Assembly (NCBI GenBank): GCA_947473045.1
Contig: CANJCO010000010.1
Span: 1-64,000, forward strand
DNA from: Myxococcales bacterium
GTDB taxonomy: Bacteria > Myxococcota_A > Polyangia > Polyangiales > Polyangiaceae
Length of the DNA: 64,000 nt
Direction: 5' to 3'
Made by a program: the position numbers and the translations under genes. How positions within the stretch are numbered: the first letter of the stretch is position 1; the number at the start of each line of letters is the position of its first letter. The notes beneath the pieces were generated by a model that saw only the letters and a program-made list of their open reading frames with translations, was not told the DNA's origin and did no database searches. Shown one piece after another: positions 16,722 to 25,525 of the stretch.

Positions 16722-18350
16722 ATGCTCGATACGCCGATCGCCGTGCCCTGCCCCGTCAACGAAGCTGTGCTGTCTTACGCGCCTGGTTCGCCCGAGCGCG
16801 CCGCGCTCAAGTCGGCGCTCGCTGCGATGTCGGGCGATCAGCCGGATGTGCCTCATGTCATCGGCGGAAAAGAGTCGCGCGACGGCGCGAGCTTCGACGT
16901 GCTCGCTCCGCACAACCACGCGCACGTCATCGCGAAGGCGCACCACGGGGGCGCTGAAGCGGCGAAGCGCGCGATCGACGCTGCGCTCGCCGCGGCACCG
17001 GCCTGGGCAAACACTTCGTTCGACGAGCGCGCCCGGATCTTTACGCGCGCTGCCGAGCTGCTGGCAGGACCGTGGAGGCAGGTGCTCAACGCGGCGACCA
17101 TGCTCGGGCAGAGCAAGACCGCCTATCAGGCCGAGATCGACGCCTCGTGCGAGTTTATCGACTTTCTGCGCTTCAATGTTCACTTCGCGTCGCGCCTCGC
17201 CGAGCAGCCGATTTCGACCCCAGGCATTTCCAACGCGCTCGAGCTTCGCGGGCTCGAGGGGTTCGTGCTCGCGCTGACGCCCTTCAACTTCACCGCGATC
17301 GCCGGCAACCTGCCTGCTTCGCCGGCCCTGATGGGCAACGTCGTAGTGTGGAAGCCGGCCGAAGATCAGAGCCTCGCGGCGTTTCACACGATGCGCCTCT
17401 TCGAGGCGGCGGGCCTGCCGCCGGGCGTCATCAACGTCGTCTACGGCGACGGCGCGCCGGTCGCCGACGCGTGTCTGGCGAGCCGCGAGCTCGCGGGTAT
17501 TCATTTCACCGGCTCGACGCGCGTGTTTCAGCACCTGTGGCGTCAGGTGGGCGAGCGCGTCGCGAGCTACCGGAGCTACCCCCGCATCGTCGGCGAGACT
17601 GGCGGCAAAGACTTCGTGTTCGCGCACCCGTCGGCCGAGATCGAGGCGCTCGCAGTCGGCCTCGTGCGCGGCGCCTACGAGTTTCAAGGGCAAAAGTGCT
17701 CTGCGGCATCACGTGCCTATGTGCCGCGCTCGATGTGGCCGAAGCTCAAGGCGCTCCTGCTCGCGCACATCGCCGAGATCAAGGTGGGCGACGTGTCCGA
17801 CTTCTCCAACTTCATGGGCGCGGTCATCAACGAGCGCGCCTACGCGCGACTGTCCGGCTGGCGCGACCGCTTGAAAAATGATGCATCCTGCACGGTGTTG
17901 GCGGACGCCGGCTGGTCGCGCGAAGTCGGCTGGTTCTGCGGCCCCACGCTCGTCGAAGTAACGGACCCCGAGCACGCGCTCATGCAGGAAGAGCTCTTCG
18001 GGCCGGTGCTCGCCGTCTATGTCTACGACGACGCGCGCATCGACGAGACGCTCGCGCTGATCAACCGCACCAGCCCTTACGCGCTGACCGGCGCGATCTT
18101 CTCGCAGGACCGCGCAGCCGTCGCCCACGCAGCGCGCGTGCTGCGTCAGGCCGCGGGAAACTTGTACATCAACGACAAGCCGACCGGCGCGGTGGTCGGT
18201 CAGCAGCCGTTCGGCGGCGCGCGCGCCTCGGGCACCAACGACAAGGCGGGCAGCGCCTACAACTTGCTGCGGTGGGCCTCTCCGCGGACGGTGAAGGAGA
18301 CGTTCGTGCCGGCAACGAGCGTGGGCTACCCGTTCATGCGAGCGCCCTGA
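16722..18350 (+). CDS. L-glutamate gamma-semialdehyde (1-pyrroline-5-carboxylate) dehydrogenase
   Basis: The enzyme oxidises glutamate semialdehyde from proline breakdown to glutamate with NAD+. The 542-aa product matches the single-function P5C dehydrogenase type. The conserved pieces are ALTPFNFTAIAGNLP, the NAD-binding FTGSTRVFQHLW segment, GETGGKDFVFAHPSA with the general-base region, and FQGQKCSAASRAYVP (~321-335), where Cys is the catalytic nucleophile. The C-terminal QQPFGGARASGTNDKAG is also typical. No proline dehydrogenase was found in the window. Start ATG 16722. Confidence 0.95.
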   Translation: MLDTPIAVPCPVNEAVLSYAPGSPERAALKSALAAMSGDQPDVPHVIGGKESRDGASFDVLAPHNHAHVIAKAHHGGAEAAKRAIDAALAAAPAWANTSFDERARIFTRAAELLAGPWRQVLNAATMLGQSKTAYQAEIDASCEFIDFLRFNVHFASRLAEQPISTPGISNALELRGLEGFVLALTPFNFTAIAGNLPASPALMGNVVVWKPAEDQSLAAFHTMRLFEAAGLPPGVINVVYGDGAPVADACLASRELAGIHFTGSTRVFQHLWRQVGERVASYRSYPRIVGETGGKDFVFAHPSAEIEALAVGLVRGAYEFQGQKCSAASRAYVPRSMWPKLKALLLAHIAEIKVGDVSDFSNFMGAVINERAYARLSGWRDRLKNDASCTVLADAGWSREVGWFCGPTLVEVTDPEHALMQEELFGPVLAVYVYDDARIDETLALINRTSPYALTGAIFSQDRAAVAHAARVLRQAAGNLYINDKPTGAVVGQQPFGGARASGTNDKAGSAYNLLRWASPRTVKETFVPATSVGYPFMRAP

Positions 18351-18395
18351 TCCCCCCGCGCACGACCCGATGAGCCGCGCGACGGGAGGGCTCGT

Positions 18396-20294
18396 TTAGT
18401 AACCTCCGCCTCCACCTTGCGGCGGGCCGCCGTAGGGTGGCTGGCCGCCGGCGTACGGCGCCTGCCCGCCATATCCGCCGCCGCCGTACGGAGGCGCACC
18501 GCCCGCGACTACGGGCCTCGGCGGAGGTTGGGCGCTCTTGCGCTTGCCGCCGCCCCCACCGCCGCTACCGCCGCGCGTGAGCACGACGATCAGCGCGCCA
18601 ATCACGAGCACGCCGCCGCCGATCCCCGCGAACAGCAACCACGCGAGCGGCTTCTTCTCTGCCTTGAGCGTGAGCACATTTTTGACGTCGTGCCCGCTCG
18701 CGCGCTTGGCGCCGTTGTCGTAGACAATCACGTGCGCGACCGTGTTCTCGCCCGTTCCCTCGAGCCATTTGTCTTCGTCGGGCGCCTGAAACGTGACGAA
18801 CGTATCGCTCGCTTCGGTCGCGCTCCCGCGCATGTTCTGGCTGATGAGCGACTGCATCGCGTTGCGAACGCTGAGCGGATCGGGATCGCTCATCTTCGGA
18901 TCGGGCTGCGTGCCTGCCGGAATAAAATAAGCCTCCGCGCGCGTCTTTTCGCCAGCCCAGCAAAAGTTGCCGAACACCTTGAAAAGGCCGCCCGGGTGCA
19001 CAGGGTTGACGTCGGTCTCGGCTTTCGTCTTCGCGTAGTCGATGTCGAGCGGCCACTGGGAAGGGTCTACGCCGATCGGCACTTCCTTGAAGGTCGAGTC
19101 GCCGACGATCTGCGGATTCACGCGCTGAAAGTTGAGCGCGAACGACTGCTCGGGCGACAGGTTCAAGCACGCGAGGCGCCACTTCACGATGTACATCGCG
19201 TCGAAGCGCTTCTTCACTGCGCGGACGATTTTCTGACCGCGCACCGCGCCCTGCCCGGCGCGTACGGCGTCGTAGAATCCGCCGATTTTCGTGTTGGCGA
19301 GCGCCTGCATGAACTGCGCGTCGTTGGTGCGGTAAATGTCGTTCGTCAGGCTCGATGCGTTCGGGAACCAGACGCTCACGACCGGCAGCGGCGTTTTGGG
19401 AGCCGAGGTGTTGTCCTCGGGGAAGCGCCCCTTGTTCATGTACTGCGCGAACACCTCGGCCGTCGGCGACGCGCTCGCGGGATCTCCGCGACCGGCACCG
19501 TTCGACAACATGACGAGCGACTGGTGCAGCGGAATCGACGCAAGCGACGGACCGCCGGCGTTACCGAGGTTGCCGAAGCCGTCCGCCACGAGGCCCTTGA
19601 CGATCGAAAACAGCGCGCGGTCGCGGCCACGGGCCGGCTGAACCTGGCGGACGGCGTCGAGCGCCGCGACGAGGTCGTTGCGCTTCTTGTACGTCACCCA
19701 GTGCGAGTCACCGACGTACTGGTGCTCGTTGGTGTCGAAGATGATGATCTCCATGAGATCGTTGGGCTGCATCGCCTCGATGAACGAATGCGCCACGGCC
19801 CGGGCGTCTTCGTATCGGCCGCCCATGCCGCTCGAAGCGTCGAGCGCGACGAGCCACGCGGTGCCTACGTTCGGCTCCTTCTGTGAGTCGCCCCAGCGCA
19901 TCGCGTTGCCCTCGGGCATCGCCGGCACGTCGGACCCGTTGACCTTCACGGTAAAGATCGCGTTTCCGAGCGGAAAGCCTTTGTTGGCATCGCCCGGCTG
20001 CGGCTTACCCAGAGGACTCCACAGAACGCCGTCTTTTTCCATTTGATCGCTGCCGCAATCAAGGGCGTCGTTCGGCGGAAGATTGGCGCACTGCGCGAGG
20101 GCGGCCGACGGCGAATTGAACTGCACGAGCTCGACCACGGTGGTGAGCAGAGGCTGGCCGCCGTTGATGCCTGCCCGCGGATCGATGCGGAGAATGTGCG
20201 CTTCTGGCACCGCAAGCGCTGAGCCGCTGAGCGCGACGCACGCCGCACCGACCGCAAAGGCGGGGATGAAGCGGATGAACATGTTTCGGGTCAT
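18396..20294 (-). CDS. VWA-domain membrane protein with Gly/Tyr/Pro-rich tail
   Basis: A 632-aa exported protein. Residues 1-28 are a signal peptide (ends SALAVP). Residues ~145-390 resemble a von Willebrand A domain; the metal-site motif reads DASSGMGG instead of the usual DxSxSM, so metal binding may be weak or altered. A single helix (~553-577) is followed by a cytoplasmic tail rich in Gly, Tyr and Pro (GGGGYGGQ, GGPPQGGGGGY). It lies 17 bp downstream of the FHA gene on the same strand, so the two are probably one operon. Function unknown; assembly or surface sensing is a guess. Confidence 0.8.
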   Translation of the reverse strand: MTRNMFIRFIPAFAVGAACVALSGSALAVPEAHILRIDPRAGINGGQPLLTTVVELVQFNSPSAALAQCANLPPNDALDCGSDQMEKDGVLWSPLGKPQPGDANKGFPLGNAIFTVKVNGSDVPAMPEGNAMRWGDSQKEPNVGTAWLVALDASSGMGGRYEDARAVAHSFIEAMQPNDLMEIIIFDTNEHQYVGDSHWVTYKKRNDLVAALDAVRQVQPARGRDRALFSIVKGLVADGFGNLGNAGGPSLASIPLHQSLVMLSNGAGRGDPASASPTAEVFAQYMNKGRFPEDNTSAPKTPLPVVSVWFPNASSLTNDIYRTNDAQFMQALANTKIGGFYDAVRAGQGAVRGQKIVRAVKKRFDAMYIVKWRLACLNLSPEQSFALNFQRVNPQIVGDSTFKEVPIGVDPSQWPLDIDYAKTKAETDVNPVHPGGLFKVFGNFCWAGEKTRAEAYFIPAGTQPDPKMSDPDPLSVRNAMQSLISQNMRGSATEASDTFVTFQAPDEDKWLEGTGENTVAHVIVYDNGAKRASGHDVKNVLTLKAEKKPLAWLLFAGIGGGVLVIGALIVVLTRGGSGGGGGGKRKSAQPPPRPVVAGGAPPYGGGGYGGQAPYAGGQPPYGGPPQGGGGGY

Positions 20295-20311
20295 CGAGAC
20301 CGCCCGCGCGC

Positions 20312-21424
20312 TCAGAGGCGCCCGACGATCTTCACGAGCGTCGTGAAGCCGCCGAAGCGCAGCTTGTCGCCGTCGGCGAGGGCCCGTCGCCCGCCCTGTC
20401 CGATCGGGTCTTCGTTGACGTAAGTGCCGTTGGTCGAGCCGGTGTCTTCGACGACGACCGTGCCCGCGACGCTGTCGATGTGCAGCGCTGCGTGACGCGA
20501 GGAGATCGTCGCATCCGCGAGCGAAATGTCGACATCGACCCCGGAATTCGCCCGCCCGACGCTCACGCGACCGCCCTTGAGCGCCCAGAACTCACCGTTG
20601 GACGTCGTTTGATACGACACCAGAAATCCGCGCACAGCCGTCGCGCTCGGCTGCTGAACGCCCGGAGCCGCAGGCTCGGTCGGCCCTGCGCCAAACGCGG
20701 CGGGAGCCGGCGCGGGAGCAGGCGCGGGAGCGGGAGCCGGCGCCGCGTACGCGTTTTGCGGAGGCGCCGCATACGCGGGCGCAGGAGCAGCGCCGCCGTA
20801 CGCGTTGGGAGGCGATGCTCCGTACATGTCGTTGTTGATCTGCATCGCCTGCATGGCGATCGGATGGCCGTGCGCGCAGTAGCTCGCGCCAGGCGCAATT
20901 TCATGTCCATTTTGGCAGGTCGCGGCCGCGGGAGCACCGTAGCCCTGCTGCGCCGCGGGAACACCGTAGCCCTGCTGCGCCGCGGGAACACCGTAGCCCT
21001 GCTGCGCCGCGGGAACACCGTAGCCCTGCTGCGCCGCGGGAGCACCGTAGCCCTGCTGCGGCGCCGGAGCACCGTAGCCCTGCTGCGGCGCCGGAGCACC
21101 GTAGCCCTGCTGCGGCGCGGGAGCCCCGTAGCCCTGCTGCGGCGCGGGAGCACCGTAACCCTGCTGCGGCGCGGGAGCCCCGTAACCATCCTGCGGCGCA
21201 CCGAAACCCTGTTGCGGAGGGCTTCCGAAACCCTGCGGCTGCGACCCAAACCCCTGTTGCTGCGGCGCGCCGAAACCCTGCGGCGGGGCACCAAACCCCT
21301 GCGGCGCGGGAGCGGCCGGCGGAGGCGCTTGCGGCGCTTGCGGCTGGCTCAGCAGAAATCCGCACGAGTTGCAGAACTTGTCGGTCGCCTTTGCGGGCGT
21401 TCCGCACTGCGGGCATGCGCTCAT
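20312..21424 (-). CDS. FHA-domain protein with N-terminal zinc ribbon and GYG repeats
   Basis: A 370-aa cytoplasmic protein. Residues 1-22 form a zinc ribbon (CPQC...CNSC). Residues ~30-82 are Pro/Gln/Gly/Phe-rich; ~83-163 are nine 9-residue repeats of the APAPQQGYG type. A second Cys/His cluster follows (~167-190: CQNGHEI...CAHGHPI), then an Ala/Pro linker and a C-terminal FHA domain (~265-365) with GRANSG, SSRHAAL and [11 protein letters not shown], the phosphothreonine-binding set. It should recognise a phosphorylated partner, perhaps a substrate of a Ser/Thr kinase. I start at ATG 21424; upstream in-frame sequence is not protein-like. Confidence 0.9.
   Translation of the reverse strand: MSACPQCGTPAKATDKFCNSCGFLLSQPQAPQAPPPAAPAPQGFGAPPQGFGAPQQQGFGSQPQGFGSPPQQGFGAPQDGYGAPAPQQGYGAPAPQQGYGAPAPQQGYGAPAPQQGYGAPAPQQGYGAPAAQQGYGVPAAQQGYGVPAAQQGYGVPAAQQGYGAPAAATCQNGHEIAPGASYCAHGHPIAMQAMQINNDMYGASPPNAYGGAAPAPAYAAPPQNAYAAPAPAPAPAPAPAPAAFGAGPTEPAAPGVQQPSATAVRGFLVSYQTTSNGEFWALKGGRVSVGRANSGVDVDISLADATISSRHAALHIDSVAGTVVVEDTGSTNGTYVNEDPIGQGGRRALADGDKLRFGGFTTLVKIVGRL
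20936..21178 (-). repeat. 27-bp tandem coding repeat (nine units)
   Basis: Nine consecutive 27-bp units encode five copies of APAPQQGYG, one APAAQQGYG and three VPAAQQGYG. Units of each type are nearly identical at the DNA level, which points to recent local duplication. The array is in frame inside the FHA gene. Confidence 0.93.
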
Positions 21425-21520
21425 GACTCTTGTTGCCTTCCGCGCGCGTTTGTCTAAGTGCGCGCACCCTGGATCATATCCAACCGCAGGCGATCGCCGC
21501 AACGCCCAAGCGTCGAGAGT

Positions 21521-22795
21521 TCAGCCGTAGGCCACGAGCGCCGCGCGCACGACCTCCCGAACCGGCACGCCGTGGGCGGCGGCGGCGCGAACGCAGTCGT
21601 CGAACTCGGGCTTGACCTGGGCAGGACCGAACGGTCCCTCTGCAACTTTGACTGCGATAATCCCGTACTTCGTCGACACCTCCACCATCCGGCGGGGCCG
21701 TTCGACGCGCGCGACCTCGTAGCGGCGCACGCCCAGGCTCGTGGTGTCGCGCAACATCGCCGACGCGACGCCGTCGGCCGCCGACTGCGGCGCGATGGCC
21801 GAGAGCGTGACGGCCGGGCGGCCTTTTTTCATGGTGATCGGCGTCGCCCACGCGTCGAGCGCACCCGCGGCAAACAGCGACTCCAGCGCAACCGCCACCA
21901 GCTCGCCCGTCGCGTCGTCGAGGTTGGCCTCGAGCACGACGTGCGATCGCTCGGCCTGCGGGCTCGGATCGCCGAGGACCGCGCGCAGCAGATTCGGCCT
22001 GTCGGCGAGGTTCGCCGTGCCCGCCCCCCAACCGACCGCGAGCGGCGTCATCGTGGGCCAGCGCTGGCTCGACTCGGCCGAGCCCGCAACGATCGCGGCG
22101 CCCGTCGGGGTCACAAGCTCGAACTCGATCCCCGCATCGTACGTCTCGAAGCCGCGCAAGCACTCGACCACCGCGGGTGGCGGCAGCGGCAGCACCCCGT
22201 GGCGCGCCTTGACGAAGCCCCGGCCCATCGGCAGCGGCGACACCACCACGCGCGCGCCGAGGTGCTCGAGCGCGGCAGCGGCACCGACGACGTCGACGAT
22301 CGCGTCAACCGCGCCCACCTCGTGAAAGTGCACGTCGTCGATCGGCATGCGGTGAACTTTGCACTCGGACTCGGCGAGGCGTCGGAAGATGCGCTGCGCG
22401 CGCTCGCGAATCGCAGGGTCGAGGTTCGCCGCGGCCAGCATGTCGCGAATCGAGGCGTAGGTGCGCTCGGGTTGCGGCTCGCTGACGTGAACGTCGAAGT
22501 GCGTCGCGACCACGCCGCTCTTGATGCGCGACGAAAAATGCAGGTGAAAGCCGCGCAGCGGCAGCGCGAAGACGGCCATCTCGACGGCCCGCGTGGGCAC
22601 GCCGAGATCGACGAGCGCGGCGATGGTCATGTCCCCCGCGAGCCCGCTCGGCGCGTCGAGAAACAGCAGCTTTCCGGAGCCTGCGCCCGCCGGCAGGTCC
22701 GGGCGCACGAGGTTCAGCGGTTGCGCCGAATCGCTGTGGGTGTGCGCGTGACTGTCGCCCTGCGCTGGGAGGTGATCGTGGCCTTCGTGCGCCAT
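21521..22795 (-). CDS. larC: nickel-pincer cofactor synthesis protein LarC with His-rich N-terminus
   Basis: LarC inserts nickel into the pyridinium bis-thiocarboxylate precursor to form the nickel-pincer nucleotide cofactor of lactate racemase-type enzymes. The 424-aa product has the family sequence SGLAGDMTIAALVDLG (~50-65), DDVHFHEVGAVDAIVD (~150-165), VTPTGAAI and LEANLDDATGE. It is one continuous frame, unlike the lactobacillar gene, where the two parts are joined by frameshifting. The first ~25 residues contain seven His (GHDHL, SHAHTH), a plausible metal-binding extension. The gene follows the acyltransferase gene by 15 bp. No LarA or LarE was found in the window. Confidence 0.93.
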   Translation of the reverse strand: MAHEGHDHLPAQGDSHAHTHSDSAQPLNLVRPDLPAGAGSGKLLFLDAPSGLAGDMTIAALVDLGVPTRAVEMAVFALPLRGFHLHFSSRIKSGVVATHFDVHVSEPQPERTYASIRDMLAAANLDPAIRERAQRIFRRLAESECKVHRMPIDDVHFHEVGAVDAIVDVVGAAAALEHLGARVVVSPLPMGRGFVKARHGVLPLPPPAVVECLRGFETYDAGIEFELVTPTGAAIVAGSAESSQRWPTMTPLAVGWGAGTANLADRPNLLRAVLGDPSPQAERSHVVLEANLDDATGELVAVALESLFAAGALDAWATPITMKKGRPAVTLSAIAPQSAADGVASAMLRDTTSLGVRRYEVARVERPRRMVEVSTKYGIIAVKVAEGPFGPAQVKPEFDDCVRAAAAHGVPVREVVRAALVAYG

Positions 22796-22810
22796 GGTGA
22801 TGGCGCGACG

Positions 22811-24094
22811 CTAGCGCGAGTTGGCGCGCGTTGCCTGCGTGATTCGCTCGGCGAGCGCGCGGCGTCGGTCGGCCACGGCGCGCGCCTCGTCTGCCCGCGT
22901 CGCGGTGAGCCAGCTCGCCCGCAGCAGCGCGCGGCGCGCGGTCAGGCGCTCGTCGAAACGCAGCGCCGCGAAGCCGGTCAGCGGCGCAAGCGCGAGCACC
23001 GCGAGGCCGACGCCCCAGCTGAGCCAGTAACCGATCACGGCAGCCTGCGCGCACCACCAAGCGGGCATCAGCACGAGTCCGATCAGCAATTTGTACGTGC
23101 CCACGACGTCGCGCTCGCCCTTCGCGAGTCGGATCGAAACGGGGCGAATGATGCGATACGGAAGCCATCCGAGCAGCGCGCCGATCGCCGCGAGCGGGAG
23201 CATCGCCAGCAGCGCGAGCCCCTTGGCGCCCGCGCGGATCGGATGGGCTGCGCCGCCGTCGAGCGCAAACGCATCGCGCAGGCCAAGCTCCGAGAGGGTG
23301 TGGGCAAACGCCCGCGCCTCGTCAGCCAACGCTTCGGCCTCCGTCGGATCGCGCGAAGCGAGCTGCCTCCAGTCGCGCGCAAGAGAGCGTGCGCGCGCGT
23401 CCCGGGCGCCCACGTCTGCGTCCCCGACGAGCCACGAGGCCACGGTCACGAAGCCGCTCCAGAGCTCGGCATCGTCGGCCTCGATCATGACCTCCTGCAG
23501 CGCCGCGGCCACGCGCGCGGTGAGGGCAACGACCGCCGCACGCTCGTCGAGGGCTGCCTGTGCGCGATAGGGCGCGAGGTCGATGGGCGGGCCGAGGGTC
23601 GCCGAAACGCGCGAGCGGAACGTCTCCTTCGACTCGTAGGCGATGCCAACCGCCACGATGCGCGCGCTGACGTCGCAGCCCAGCGCGATGCGCGCCGCAC
23701 CCGTCTTCAGGGGCGCGAGCCTCGGCTCGTCGTGGCTGATTCCCTCGGGAAAGAGCGCGAGCGCGCCGCCGCTGTCGACGCGGCCTCGCGCGAGCTGAAA
23801 CGTGCGCTCGTTCTGTGCGGTGTCGGCCTCTTTGGCCCGATACACCGGGATCGCGTCGAACGCGCGGAGCCATCCGCGCAGCACCGGAATCGAAAACAGG
23901 GTGCTCTTCGCCAGAAACGCGACGGGCCTCCCGAGCGCCAGCCGCACCACGAGCGGATCGAGGAGCCCGTTGGGATGATTGGCTACGAAAATCGTACCGA
24001 CGTCTGCAGGCGGCGTGGGGCCGCGAACTGCGATTTGCGGGTAAAATACACGTAGCAGTCCCAGAAAGACCGCGCGAACCGCTGCTCCGCTCAA
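22811..24094 (-). CDS. PlsC/GPAT-family acyltransferase
   Basis: A 427-aa membrane acyltransferase likely to esterify glycerol-3-phosphate or lysophosphatidate with a fatty acyl group. Residues ~34-50 read FVANHPNGLLDPLVVRL: the catalytic His and Asp are separated by five residues, as in fungal Gat/Gpt-type sn-1 acyltransferases, not four as in PlsC. FPEGISHDEP (~115) is the FPEG substrate motif. Two to three hydrophobic helices lie at ~300-375. The gene sits between larB and larC; its start overlaps the larB stop (ATGA at 24091-24094), so the three form a coupled operon. Confidence 0.88.
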   Translation of the reverse strand: MSGAAVRAVFLGLLRVFYPQIAVRGPTPPADVGTIFVANHPNGLLDPLVVRLALGRPVAFLAKSTLFSIPVLRGWLRAFDAIPVYRAKEADTAQNERTFQLARGRVDSGGALALFPEGISHDEPRLAPLKTGAARIALGCDVSARIVAVGIAYESKETFRSRVSATLGPPIDLAPYRAQAALDERAAVVALTARVAAALQEVMIEADDAELWSGFVTVASWLVGDADVGARDARARSLARDWRQLASRDPTEAEALADEARAFAHTLSELGLRDAFALDGGAAHPIRAGAKGLALLAMLPLAAIGALLGWLPYRIIRPVSIRLAKGERDVVGTYKLLIGLVLMPAWWCAQAAVIGYWLSWGVGLAVLALAPLTGFAALRFDERLTARRALLRASWLTATRADEARAVADRRRALAERITQATRANSR

Positions 24095-24873
24095 GCGCGC
24101 ACGGGCTGGCTGCCGACCCGGGCCTGCGCGCGCAGCACCCGCGCCGCCGCGAACGCCGCCCCGAACCCGTTGTCGATGTTGACGACGGTGATGCCCGACG
24201 CGCAGCTGGTCAGCATGCCGAGCAGCGCGGCCACGCCCTCGAACGCCGCGCCGTAGCCCACCGACGTCGGCACGGCGATCACAGGCGTGTCGACGAGCCC
24301 GCCGATGACGCTCGCGAGCGCGCCCTCCATGCCCGCCACCACGATGGCGAGCGATGCCCTGCGCAAGACGTCACCGCGGCTCAGGAGCCGATGGATGCCC
24401 GCGACGCCGACGTCGAAGAGCCGCTCGTGCGGAACGCCAAGCATGCGCATGGTCTCGGAGCACTCCATCACCACCGGGAGGTCGCTGGTGCCGGCGCACA
24501 CGAGGAGCGCCGGGGTGACGTCGAGCACGTCGATGGGCGTGACCTCGACGCTGAACGTCCGCCCGAGCAAATCATGGCGCCCCTCGGGGAACGCGGCATG
24601 GAGTTCCCGGACCGCCTCGGGCGCCACGCGCGTGATCAGCACGTTGTGGTGATGCCGGGTGAGCTCGCGGGCGATGCCGACGATCTGCTCGGGCGTCTTG
24701 CCCTGCCCCAGCACGACCTCGCTTACGCCCTGCCGAAGGGCGCGGTGATGATCGACCATCGCGTAGCCAAGATCAGAAAACGGCAGCTCCCGAAGCGCGT
24801 CGATCGACGCATCGACGGAGTCTTCGCCGCGGGCCACGCGCTCCAGCAGCTCCCGAAGGCGTCTTTCGTGCAT
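24091..24873 (-). CDS. larB: nickel-pincer cofactor synthesis protein LarB
   Basis: LarB carboxylates and hydrolyses nicotinic acid adenine dinucleotide to start nickel-pincer cofactor synthesis; its C-terminal half is related to PurE. The 260-aa product begins MHERRLRELLERV, then has DHHRALRQGVSEVVLGQGKT (family-typical), VCAGTSDLPV (~123-132) and NIDNGFGAA near the end. I chose ATG 24873; the in-frame sequence upstream is Ser/Ala/Arg-rich and overlaps the divergent gene. It is the first gene of the larB-acyltransferase-larC run. Confidence 0.94.
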   Translation of the reverse strand: MHERRLRELLERVARGEDSVDASIDALRELPFSDLGYAMVDHHRALRQGVSEVVLGQGKTPEQIVGIARELTRHHHNVLITRVAPEAVRELHAAFPEGRHDLLGRTFSVEVTPIDVLDVTPALLVCAGTSDLPVVMECSETMRMLGVPHERLFDVGVAGIHRLLSRGDVLRRASLAIVVAGMEGALASVIGGLVDTPVIAVPTSVGYGAAFEGVAALLGMLTSCASGITVVNIDNGFGAAFAAARVLRAQARVGSQPVRA

Positions 24874-24919
24874 GTCGCGCACATAGCACGGGCTGCCAGT
24901 TTGGTAGGCTCCGCGCGGC

Positions 24920-25501
24920 GTGGTAATCGCCGCTTTCGTGCCCCTCGCGCTGTCGCTGCTGCTGGCTCTGCCGATCGGAGTCGCGCTCGCGTGGGCTGCA
25001 AAGGCCGAGCTGGCGCGCCACGACGGACACGTCACGGCCACGCGCGCGTTCGCGGTCACGGCGGCGTTTTCAGGCCTCGTCTACGCGCCGCAAGTAGCTT
25101 ATTTTTGCGCGTTCCATGGCGACTGGAGCTACGCCTACGCGATCGCGTGGAGCCGGATCCCGTCGGCGGTCGACCTGCTGCTCGTCGTCGCGTCCGCGGC
25201 GCTCATCGTCGGGGCGTTCACCGTCGCGGCCCCGTTCGCGGCCCAGCGGCGCACCGCGATCGTCGCCGCGCTGCTGGTCGCTCCGCTCTCGACCGCGGCG
25301 GGCCTCTCGATTGTGCTCGCACGCCGGCTCGCCACGAGCGCCACCTACGCACAGTTTCATGGCGGCTTCGGCGCGCACGGGATTTCCGATACGGCGCTCG
25401 GCCGCGCGGTGCTCGTCGCGAATGTCGTCGTAGCCGGCGGGCTGGCCTGGTCGATTCGGCTCGTGCGTCTCGGCCGTCCGCCGAGGCCTGCCAGGCGCTG
25501 A
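24920..25501 (+). CDS. five-TM membrane protein of unknown function
   Basis: A 193-aa hydrophobic protein with about five predicted helices (~1-28, 42-66, 81-107, 113-134, 160-183) and short loops. No family was recognised. It starts with GTG 24920, 46 bp from the divergent larB start. An association with the lar operon is possible only through shared control of that short region; nickel transport is not supported by any motif. Confidence 0.65.
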   Translation: MVIAAFVPLALSLLLALPIGVALAWAAKAELARHDGHVTATRAFAVTAAFSGLVYAPQVAYFCAFHGDWSYAYAIAWSRIPSAVDLLLVVASAALIVGAFTVAAPFAAQRRTAIVAALLVAPLSTAAGLSIVLARRLATSATYAQFHGGFGAHGISDTALGRAVLVANVVVAGGLAWSIRLVRLGRPPRPARR

Positions 25502-25525
25502 AGCCGCAACTCGACGCTGCGAGCG

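Noticed and set aside
16161-17693. 510-aa minus-strand frame
   Set aside because: It is antisense to P5C dehydrogenase and continues into a different frame of the ChaC-like gene.
20936-21178. Possible minisatellite or CRISPR array of 27-bp units
   Set aside because: Units are contiguous, in frame, and encode the GYG repeats of the FHA protein.
21458-24055. 865-aa open frame on the plus strand
   Set aside because: It is the antisense of larC and the acyltransferase gene, is very rich in Arg, His and Ala, and has no recognisable domain. Such long shadows are expected at this GC content.
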